Shown: positions 1 to 9,045 of the stretch, one piece after another
Position numbering within the stretch: the stretch's first letter is position 1
Layout of the letters: each line of letters starts with the position of its first letter
Assembly: GCF_947623445.1 (NCBI RefSeq)
Contig: NC_135240.1
Span: 6,014,001 to 6,078,000, forward strand
DNA: 64,000 bases
Source: Clavelina lepadiformis
Lineage: Eukaryota > Chordata > Ascidiacea > Aplousobranchia > Clavelinidae
Direction: 5' to 3'
The notes under the pieces: generated by a model
The model's input: only the letters and a program-made list of their open reading frames with translations
Told to the model about the DNA's origin: nothing
Database searches by the model: none
Position numbers and translations under genes: made by a program

Positions 1-3000
1 GCTCTCAACAAACACCATGGAATGTTGGACAAACACGTCTGCTGTAGCTTTAGAGAGCGCTATCATGCGAAACAACGACAAAACTTCCGATTTTGTCATC
101 GGCTTGTTGATGTTGGCATGCAAATTTGTCACTGTTTCTATGGCAACACGAAGGGAATTGGACAGGCGAAGGCCCTGGTACACAATTTCAAACACAGTTA
201 AAATTAATACATATACAATATATTTCATATAGCTGCTGGGATAGAATATGAAAACACCATGCCATATAATTAGGCTTACTTCGGAGAAAATATATGACCT
301 TTCAAACAACTCACCCACAATTCGTTTTAAACAAACATCAATTAGAATCACAATCGATAGTTTACAATATCATAACTCGGAGTATGGTGTGTACCAGAGT
401 TTTTTAAAACTCAAATATAGTTTTAGTTTTCCTTGAATGAAAATTGATGTTCAAAAAAACAGGTATGCTAATATGTCACATTAATTACAATCACAATGTA
501 CTGTTCATATGGTGATGATCTGAAACTAACCTCAATAAATAGCCTTGACCTTGCAGCCAGGTCTTCAATTGTTTTCATGGCTGAAGGACCAGATGTCATT
601 TTCACCATCCAGTTATTCACCGCAGCATAATACGACTGACATTCTCTTAAAATATAAAACAGCATTTTTGGACATTGGAAATCATTTCCTGAAGTACCAC
701 AAACAAAATAAAAAAAAAAATCGGGATTTGTTTTTTCATGGGTACCACAAACAAAAAAAATTTACTTAGTATTGCCATATAAATCATGAATCGCCTAGCC
801 ATATTATACACTTAGAAGTCCTGCTTTCTGAGTTACTGGAACATTAGATTCTGTAACTTGGGGGAAAGTCCCCGGACACTGGGTAGAAAGTACCCAAGGG
901 AGAACCCCTTGTACCCACTCATAAACCTGCTCATCCCCTTCCTGGGGCTGGACAAAGCTAAGATGCTTCTGCGGAGCTTGTGGGTCATGAGTGGAATTGG
1001 TCGAAGCAAAGTAATGCAGAAAGATGCAAATGGCGTCAACAGAATGGGGCTCACTCTCTAAGTGTTACATGCTTTTTGAAATTTTGTATTTTTCTATTTT
1101 TCCAAAATCATGGAAAAATAGAATCAAATTTGAAACTTCAAGCATTTTACACTTAAAATGTTACAGTGCTTTGACGAGTACGTCACACATTTCCATTTAT
1201 GGAATCAAGTTTTACAATTTTTTGATGTAGAAGAGGTTTCATCAAATTGATGAGTAATATTCAAGCTTCTTACCTTGGAATTGCCTGCGCTTTTGCTAAG
1301 AGCCAGTTATTTCTGATTTGAGTTGCCTGATCTTTCATCCTTGTGTCAACCGCTTTGCTTGTTGGCGGCATATTTTCAAAAAGAAAGACATCAGGGAACA
1401 GTGTGACGTGACCAGTGAGGCATATACAAGGCACCTGAGAAAAAGATGAAGAATTTGTGAAAAAAAGTCCAGCAAGAGTACACAAAGAACAGCTTGCCAG
1501 TGAAGAGAGCTAACTAACTTGTTCAGCTCCACATTTCACAAGTACGGAATTATGTAACTGAAAGATTCTAACAGACGTGCCAGAGAGCTGCGAGCTTTGT
1601 TATACCTTCTTCTGTGACTCCCATATCTGCTTGAAAAACTTCTTATCCAGTGAGTGAAAGAGGTTGTAATGAAGCACAAATAGCGCACACACCCCAACAT
1701 ATTGCAGATGATAATCAGTTTCAGATTGCTCTCCTGTAAAAACAACATTATAAACAGCTATATGCACTGTTAGCATTAGTCTGGTTGTTCAAACACAACT
1801 TGCCTAGCTTTGACTCAATATTCACAAACACAGTCTTCAAATTGTAAACAAATTCTTCTGAAAACAAGGTATTCTTGGTGACAGGAATGCCAGAGTCATC
1901 AAAGTCCTGATTCAAAGCGTGCTGAGAAAAAGCAACATATTTTCTTTATCACGCCCATATTTATAACAGTAGTCAACAAACTTTTTACACAATATGCCAG
2001 ATATCTGCTTTGTTCAATAGATTACGATGCAATATGCTCATTTGTGGCACAATGAAGTGGGCAAGACAAACTACCTTGGTGACCCCTGATTTATAATAAT
2101 GAGTAATGACAAATCAGCCATAACAAAATATGTTAACATAATCACATTTAGCATGTTACTGTTGATAATCTGCCTTTCAAGCCTAGAAAGAAGCTTTTCC
2201 AATGGTTTTAACTTGCTTGCGTCAACTCCAAAATTTCCTGGACTATGATGAACAGATTTCATCATGCTGCGGGGAAAAAATAAAGATGTAAAACATACCC
2301 GCTAAATTAACATTCATTAAAACTACACAAAATAAATCAAACATAAAAAATGAAAACTAAATATTATATTGGTGCACGACACAGCAATAACACTTATGTA
2401 CGCAAATCAGAATAAACTGGTCTACATCAGAAAGAGCATTGCTAAGGTACGTTTTATAAGCCGCCCAGTGATCGTGGAGTGTCTGGTTGCTGGCTACAAT
2501 CTCATCCAGAGTAACAAGAACTCGGAGCAGGACACAAATGTGCTCAAACACAGTTATGAAATGGACTGAAGTGGTGTCAATGACTTTTGGTAGAGACCTA
2601 AAAATGTAATAAACTCGCTGCACTGCATATGGAAATGAAAACGATACCAGTCAATTTATAATTCAATCATTATAATCGAACCAAAATCGTTAAGGTCTGA
2701 ATGGGAAAGAGTTACGCTGTAATAATCAACATTTGAACAAGATGTGTGAATGCATTTCTTCACTTGGCCAGTTATATATAATATAGGGTGACTCAATCTT
2801 TTAAAAAAAATTTCTAATACATTAGTGAAAAAATAACCAGAAAGCAGGGTTGTATGTAATCTCTAATTAAACATCAACATACTTGTTATAAAGGGCGGCA
2901 AGTTGCTGAATGACATTTTTCACCACTTCCCGGCAGCGCTGAGAAAAGCAGGTCAGCTTCTGCAGGAGCGGCAAAATCCTTCCGATCTGAAGCTGCTCAT

Positions 3001-5940
3001 TGCCCTCCGCTTTCTGTTCGATATCCACGTCGCCAGCTGGTTCAAAAAATTTGTTTTTAAATATCTTAACAGACATCATTGATTACACTGGGGAACAATT
3101 TTGAAAAAAAAATTTGTTGCCTTCGATTTTGCACTTGATTTAGGGTAATTCCGGTGTGCTGATTTCAAAAATGCCGCCAGTTTTCTTCTATCACGTCAAG
3201 TTTTTGCTCTACAGCATACATCAAAAATATGCAACTTTTCACGACTTTAGCCGTATTGCTTTTCCATACGTAATGGGAATGCACAAGCTAATCATATAGT
3301 AAGTTATATATAAGAAGGGTCAACTGAATTATTAAGCAAAAAAGGCACAGGCATCGATTTAGGTCGATGCTTTTCCCCCATTTTTGGTTGGAGGATGCAA
3401 TCATCAATAAAATAAGCAATAAAATAATATCTATTCCTATCCCTGCAGAGTGATGAGTGGTGGTTCCAGGTTCATAAAATTTCACACTATTGTGCAATTT
3501 TGCATCAGTAACTGTCAAATGCCTTGAAAAGATGACGACTCTGTTACACCACACGTTTAAAAAGCTTGTCAACTGCGCTGATTCAAAACACGTGTTGCCT
3601 CGCTTTGGAGTTGTAGTTTCATAAAAGCGTGGAATGTAATTGCTTGATTCAAAATATTTGTCAATATGGAATCGACAACAGAAAGCAGAAAAGCCTTAGC
3701 AAATATAAACAAGAAAATACGGAAACATAAAAATAGTCATTGAATTGTTGCAATATCACAAGCACAATTGGGTCATATGTGTTGACCTTAAAATGGTATG
3801 TTTTCTTCTTGGTCAGCAACACGGATACACAAAGTATCCCTACTATTTGCGTATGTGGGACAGCAGAGCTCGAGATCAGCACTGGGTGGAGAGGAACTGG
3901 CCTCCGAGATCTGACCTTAAACCTGGTGATCCCAATATTCTACATGAGCCGCTTGTTGACAGAGAGAAAATTATTTTCCCACCTCTGCATATAAAGCTCG
4001 GCCTAATGAAGCAATTCGTTAAAGCATTGTCAACTAAAAGCAACTATTTCAATTACCTCATTTTGGTTTTTCCTGGCCTGTCAATACAAGAAATTAAGGC
4101 TGGTGTATTTGATGGTCCACAAATTCGGCAACTCATCAAAGATGAACGTTTCAGTGGTTCAATGTCAGAATTGGAAGAAAATGCGTGGTTATCATTTAAA
4201 AACCTTGTCAAGGGATTTCTTGGGAATACACGGGCAGAAAATTATATCGAAAATGTTCAGAAGCTATTGGAAAGCTACAAAGAACTAGGCTGCAACATGA
4301 GCATCAAGATGAATTTTTTGCACAGCCATCTTGCTAATTTCCCGGAAAACCTTGGTGCAGTATGCGATGAGCAAGGATAAAGATTCCACCAAGATCTGAA
4401 GGTGATGGAGGAAAGATATCAGGGAAGATGGGACTTACATATGCTGGCTGACTAGCTATTGCTGGAGTATTAAGCGAGACTGCCCACAACTTGAAAATGC
4501 CAGGAAAAGCTACAAGCATAAATTTTTGCCCTAAAACTCGCACTTTATTTGTCCTGCAGAAGCAATATTCGTTTTAAGGAACAGAATAGAGCTGTACAAA
4601 TGTTTATTTGAAAACCATTGAGTTACTTTCGGTTGCTTGTAGTTCTTAAAACGTTTTATACAATAAACGCAGATATCTTAAATGTTGTACTTTTTTGTGG
4701 GTTATGAGACAAAGTGGTGGGTGCCTAGCTCAAAAACTTGACGTGATAGAGAAAAACTGATGCCATTTTTGGATTCAGCGCCCAAAAGTTAGTCAAAAAC
4801 AATTGTTAGATTGAAGTCAACAAAAATTGTGTTCCCCTGTGTTATATAGCGAAATCGCTTGCTTCACTCCCTTACAGTACAGCTCCCTGAGACCCTAAAT
4901 ACAAGTTTTAGCTTACAATGGGTTCAGAATGGTGAATGTCATAGCAGAGACTGTTAAAAAAGCTAATTGAATACAGCATACAAATCAAAACAACTATTGC
5001 AAAAATGGCAACTTCTGCACTAAAGCATCTCACAAAACAGCAACTTAAATAGTGACCGCCTTTACAACAATTGCTATTTTGCCCATGCACATACTAACCT
5101 CAAGTGAAAACAAGCAAAATACACATGAAGATATTTTTGATAAAGTTTAATCTTTTATACTTGCCTCCTTCACCATAAAACATAAGTGGATCATAGAAAT
5201 CCCTTATCGCTTCTTTTTCAAGTTTGTCAATTTCCACACATAGCGCCGATAAGACAATCAGAACCTTATTGAGCACCTTGTTGTCAGTTTGTATCAAATC
5301 AGGAAGAGAAATCTTTTCATTCACAGTCGTCTGTTGTAGACATATTTAAATACCACATTTAGTCAAATGTGCATAAATAGTATATTTAGTGTGTTCTGAA
5401 AGCCCTGTGCTATAACCCGACTTATAAATGTTAGTAATTCGACTGTTGGACGCTTTGCAATAGGATTAACTGTCAAAAAATATTCAGTTCTGCATTGTTA
5501 AAGATAGGTGAAAGCCAAATTGGTGCATCTCTGTCCTCTATCAATAAGGCAGCTGGTAGTTGAAAATGTTCTATTAGGAATTTGTGTACTGGGCTCAGAG
5601 ACACTTTAACTGGTTAAATAAATGACTGACTAGGCAATTTACATGAGTATAGCACCTGCAATGCTATCGGATTGAGCCTTTTATCCCATAATTCGTTGTG
5701 TTTCCGACCAATAGCCGATTCAAAATCTGACAGCTCCTTGACATAATCCTGCATGAACCTCATGTAACTTTTCAATTGGAGTTCTCCAACAATTCCTAGC
5801 ATGCAAATTCATAAAGTCTTGTTGAAAAATACACAAATATCCATTGCACCATACCAGCCTAGGAGTACAATACCATTCAACCTACTTGCCGATGCTTCAT
5901 CCACTTGATCATAGTCACTTTCACCTGGGACACTCGCCAT
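1..5940 (-). CDS. WASHC4: WASH complex subunit 4 (SWIP), 5' part of gene
   Basis: This gene encodes a subunit of the WASH complex, which drives Arp2/3 actin branching on endosomes. Eleven coding exons are read on the minus strand: 5940-5886, 5795-5656, 5330-5165, 3036-2883, 2597-2451, 2266-2146, 1921-1804, 1733-1606, 1434-1274, 645-531 and 174 to beyond 1. All phases agree and give about 493 residues, the first 40% of a protein usually near 1170. Blocks matching vertebrate SWIP from memory include LIQTDNKVLNKV, FYGEG, QQLAALY, TLDEIV, SVH-H-P-FG, YVGVCALFVLH, FPD-FL, SYY--V-NWM-KM and KPMTKSEV. The start is the ATG at 5940 (MASVPGESDYDQ), with no upstream in-frame extension seen. Introns 3 and 7 use GC donors (GCAAGT), the only choice that keeps frame and homology. 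Intron 3 carries a DNA transposon. The 3' end lies outside the window. Confidence 0.95.
855..1065. repeat. GC-richer tract in WASHC4 intron 9, origin unknown
   Basis: Within the 628-nt intron between the exons ending at 1274 and starting at 645, about 200 bases are distinctly richer in G and C than their surroundings (GGGGGAAAGTCCCCGG, CCCTTCCTGGGGCTGG). Both strands stay open over this tract, but neither reading resembles a protein I know and no splice sites fit the WASHC4 frame. It is probably a fragment of a dispersed repeat, but no ends or duplications are visible. Confidence 0.3.
3086..4841 (+). mobile_element. CMC-like (CACTA/Chapaev) DNA transposon in WASHC4 intron 3
   Basis: Long imperfect terminal inverted repeats bound this 1756-bp insertion: 3086-3206 on the left and 4731-4841 on the right. 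The outermost bases are CACTGGGGAACA and CACAGGGGAACA, and both arms end with an identical ATCACGTCAAGTTTTTG block. TTA flanks both sides, which fits the 3-bp duplication of CACTA/Chapaev3-type elements. A plus-strand frame from about 3726 to 4535 encodes the C-terminal half of a protein that I remember as abundant in invertebrate genomes (motifs GPQIRQLIKD, FLGN, NMSIKMNFLHSHL, FPENLGA, then RFHQDLKVMEERYQGRW). The frame has a nonsense codon at 4378-4380 and a frameshift near 4450, and the N-terminal half is absent, so it is a non-functional copy. The superfamily is inferred from the ends, and I cannot name the protein family. Confidence 0.8.
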
Positions 5941-6218
5941 GACTTTGAAGATGTTTCAGGCAAATAGAATAAGCTGATGAACAAATCACAAGAACCACGG
6001 CTCTAGCCTATGATTTTGATGTTTTGGTTTAATCTAATGAATAAATGCTGTATAGTGATTGTCATTTACTGCGCTTGCCATCTGGAAATAGTATGATACC
6101 AAGTCATATATCATTTCAGAGCAGTTTAAATATATGCATACTTGCTTTATTTTGTTTCCAATTTATAAATGTTTTCAATAACCATTGTTAAAATGTAATC
6201 AGTAGGCTATTTCTTTAG

Positions 6219-6310
6219 TGGGGTCTAGTGTACAAACCCAGAATATCTTTGTATACTAGACCCCAGCTACTCAAATTGTGACGTCATCTGGTTGTGCACT
6301 TCTGCAATAG
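6219..6310 (+). repeat. Dispersed hairpin repeat, copy 1
   Basis: This copy contains a near-perfect inverted repeat, GGGGTCTAGTGTACAAA facing TTTGTATACTAGACCCC, followed by CAGCTACTCAAATTGTGACG and a TCATCTGGTTGTGCACTT block. Related copies lie at 20882-20940 (opposite strand) and 33428-33515. The small size, internal symmetry and repeated occurrence suggest a MITE or satellite-like unit. The family was not recognised. Confidence 0.7.
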
Positions 6311-6916
6311 ACCTGTTCACTGTATACGATACATTAAATGCATGGGCAGGCATAGTGGGGGGGAAAGTGCAAAGTTTTCAAGAGGTTTGTGCACCATTTG
6401 CTTGTTTCCAAGAAAAAAACAACTTTTGTAAAGTTTTATTTAAAAGTTGCAGCTTAACTGACAGCAGAGTGCCATACTGACTCTCCGAGTCCGAGGAACC
6501 GAAATAACGTCTTTGATTAAGAAAAGCTTCCCCACCCCTGGGCTAGAGTATATATAGCTCATAACGAGGAAATAAACAAAGAAAAAATAAATAACCAAAC
6601 CAGACTGCCAGGCAAGTTCGCTTGTTTGAAGGCCAATTTATCAAGAATTAACAAAATGATGTGGATTATGTCTGTCCGTGCGTGCTGTCACACCAAACTT
6701 GCTGACACCAAACAGCTGTGTCTTTAGACAGTTACCAGTGATTTTATTATGTTAGTGTTCAATTAGATCAATATTAATAACTATATACCTACCGTAAGCG
6801 TAAAGGAATTTTTCATCAATTTTTGATCTTTTTTTTCGATGTTTGACTTCAAACAAGAATATGCAAGAAATTTATATATGATATAGGCTAATAAGTATGC
6901 TAGAAAACCAGGAACA

Positions 6917-7230
6917 AGGAAATATGAGACCTGCACTGAAGAAAAACTCCAACTGACCCTCAATAGAGTTGCAGCTGGAGAAAGTCAACGTTCAGTTTGT
7001 TCAGATCTTGGCATCATACGAAGCACTTTAAACAATAAGTTGAAAAACCTGCATTCTAGTAAACCTGGTCGGCCTATAATTTTAGGTGACCAAGAAGAAC
7101 TAACCATAGCTCAACACTTATTGTCAACTTCTGAATGGAGATTTTCATTTGATAGCACCGATATTGTTATGCTTTTAAAGGCATACCTTGAGGAAGAAGT
7201 GTTAAAGGTCAAGTACAACTACCGGTAATG
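6917..7230 (+). mobile_element. pogo-like transposase fragment (psq-type HTH)
   Basis: One frame of about 100 codons reads RKYETCTEEKLQ, RVAAGESQRSVCSDLGI, STLNNKLK, SKPGRP and AEW-like SEWRFSF, then AYLEEE. This order matches the pipsqueak-type helix-turn-helix and following segment of pogo/Tigger-like transposases. The frame stops at 7226-7228, before any DDE catalytic core, so this is a relic. Short repeats of a GGCCAAAGT-type motif with CCCC follow at 7353-7610 and may be part of the same old element. Confidence 0.7.
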
Positions 7231-7409
7231 ATTCAGAGGAGGCAGGACCCACAAACTCAAACCTACAAGAAGTCCTTTCACCGATACCGGTACAGCAGAC
7301 ATGCTGTTTGTGATGACCAGGGACTTCAAAACATTTTTTAAAACTTAGTTTGTGGCCAAAGTTTCTCCAAAGCCGTTTTATTTTGGCATTAAAGACATTT
7401 CACATACAT

Positions 7410-7443
7410 GGCCAAAGTAACCCCATCCAGGGGTAACTTTGGC
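7410..7443. repeat. Imperfect hairpin, GCCAAAGTAACCCC arms
   Basis: The arms GCCAAAGTAACCCC and GGGGTAACTTTGGC pair over 14 bases with one mismatch around a 5-base loop. Related CCAAAGTTT(C/T)YCC words occur nearby, around 7353 and 7600, in both orientations. The pattern resembles the subterminal repeats of a decayed DNA transposon. Confidence 0.55.
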
Positions 7444-7655
7444 TATCGTCGTGAATAAAAAAAAACACCCTAATTACAATGAATTTTTAGTGTCCACCTA
7501 TGTATATGTTGCTGCAGTCCCAAGCCCATAATTTGGAACAAAATTCACCTTTATTGTGATAAAGTCTTCTTAGAAAATAGACATATTATAAAAAAGTGGT
7601 CCAAAGTTTCCCCATCTTTTAAAAAAAAAAAAATATCTGCTCGCTTGATTTTGTT

Positions 7656-7696
7656 AAGCCAGCAGACAGTGTCTGCCAGAAGGTGTCTGCTGGCTT
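7656..7696. repeat. Perfect 13-bp palindrome with 15-nt loop
   Basis: AAGCCAGCAGACA (7656-7668) is exactly complementary to TGTCTGCTGGCTT (7684-7696). No transposon end or RNA gene was recognised around it. Confidence 0.8.
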
Positions 7697-7761
7697 GACT
7701 CAGGTGTACTTCTGCGCTGTAACCATAGATATCCTATAAAACACTAGATCGCTCTTCTTAT

Positions 7762-7870
7762 TGTCTTCGACCAACCAAAAATGAATCCAATTGAACAGAT
7801 TTGGCGGGAAAAGTAAGGGACCCAAACTGGGCTTTGAACACGATTTTATAAGGCTTTTAAACTGTTAGGT
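7762..7870 (+). mobile_element. Tc1/mariner-IS630-like DDE transposase C-terminal relic
   Basis: The reading MNPIEQIWREK, then after a stop and a frame change LGFEHDFIRLLNC, matches the end of a DDE domain, where NPIE(Q/H)xW is conserved just after the last catalytic acidic residue. The stretch is too short to place in a subfamily. It may or may not belong to the same insertion as the pogo-like relic upstream. Confidence 0.5.
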
Positions 7871-8194
7871 CCAACGTTAAATTGTGAGATTTCGTCGTCC
7901 ATTTATGGCTGTAACACAAAGAAAGGAACAACTTATCAAAATGATGTCAGATAAGGGGAATTTCTAGCCTCATGTGACGTAAGCGGGAATATCACGATTT
8001 GGTAAAGCCGCTACCATGCGTAGGTCATTTAACAAAGTGGTTATCTATACAGTATTACTATAATATTCATCTAATCTATATCATACAAACGTTTTACTGG
8101 TGCCAAAGGTTTATTACTACCTATACTTATGTTTCTACCTCGATCTCAACACAGAAATATTCTAAGCATGGTGAAAAAAATCGTTTGGAATCAA

Positions 8195-8229
8195 CATAGA
8201 CTACTATAAGAATGTTATAGTAGTCTATG
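8195..8229. repeat. Perfect 15-bp palindrome with 5-nt loop
   Basis: CATAGACTACTATAA (8195-8209) and TTATAGTAGTCTATG (8215-8229) are exact complements around the loop GAATG. Such a long perfect stem with a tiny loop is unusual in this AT-rich intergenic DNA. It could be a very young miniature inverted repeat or a hairpin end. No flanking duplication is evident. Confidence 0.85.
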
Positions 8230-8357
8230 GTATCACGCTTTCTGTCCAAAATTCAATGAAAATTATTTAGTACGTTTCTTGAAAGCGATTTTATACATAT
8301 ATCTCAGTTATTTGGAAATTTGATTTTAGAAATCTGTGCTTTGAACGTATTCTAGGA

Positions 8358-8786
8358 CAAGGCTTCTCAAACTATGGGTCGTAAACCCGTTTGAAGTGGC
8401 AAAATATAATTTTGGGATCATGAAACAAATTGGCTCGATACATCAGAAGTAAAAATTTATGTAACCTTTACACGAAAATTAGAAGTAAGCCTGTAGTGAA
8501 AACATCTCTACTGATTTTTAGGGGCAACTCCGTATTTCAGGCTGTCAGTTGCTTGCCAGGATGTCTGTCTGAGCTATGGAATGATAATTACTGTACAAGT
8601 GTAAATTTACTTACGTGGATTGTGTGCATTTGTATAATTTTGCCATCGACAAAAATATCACTTGAGGTTTGTGATAGGGCGTTTATTGTTTTAATATCAT
8701 TAACGCATAGGCTATCCATCTAGGGGTCGCATTGAAAATTATTTTCTAAAATGGGGTCGCAGAACTAAAAAGTTTGAGAAGCCCTG
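8358..8786. mobile_element. hAT-type non-autonomous element (429 bp)
   Basis: The left end CAAGGCTTCTCAAACT and the inverted right end AGTTTGAGAAGCCCTG form terminal inverted repeats of a type typical of hAT elements. Subterminal GGGTCG words are present at both ends. The flanks TTCTAGGA and TTCTATTA are a decayed 8-bp target duplication. No transposase could be read inside, so this is a non-autonomous copy of moderate age. Confidence 0.75.
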
Positions 8787-9045
8787 TTCTATTAGGTATA
8801 GATATATGTGATGGCTCTTGTTTAAACCATGTTATTTTCCAAAAAATTTCTTATTTCTGTTATACAGGCACTATACGGTTTCAAGCTAACACAACAGCGG
8901 TAATTAAAAGTCAAATTGAAAACGTTTTCATTTATTTATGGCAAAGAATTGTAACAAGCATAAAAGTGTATCAAAAATGGCAGTGACTAATACATAGCAG
9001 CAATGTATGCAACCGAAACACAACTTTCTCTCTTGTCTCAGCGTT

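Larger units (their letters stand above)
5941..9045. other. Gene-free gap between WASHC4 start and FANCB end
   Basis: These 3.1 kb lie between two minus-strand genes. They hold one copy of a dispersed hairpin repeat, a pogo-like transposase relic, a short DDE transposase relic, a hAT-type miniature element and two strong palindromes, all listed separately. No further host exon could be supported. The WASHC4 promoter should lie in the first few hundred bases, but no convincing core element was recognised. Confidence 0.6.

Noticed and set aside
3288-3572. Minus-strand hydrophobic frame
   Set aside because: It lies inside the CMC-like transposon and reads antisense to it. No signal or splice support was found.
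5961-5970. ATTCTATTTG upstream of the WASHC4 ATG, and TTCTATTTGAATAA at the FANCB stop, resembling the Ciona spliced leader
   Set aside because: The FANCB match is coding sequence, and neither site has a donor followed by an snRNA-like region. Chance similarity in AT-rich DNA is more likely.
8430-8723. 97-codon plus-strand frame
   Set aside because: It lies entirely within the hAT-type element and resembles no transposase.
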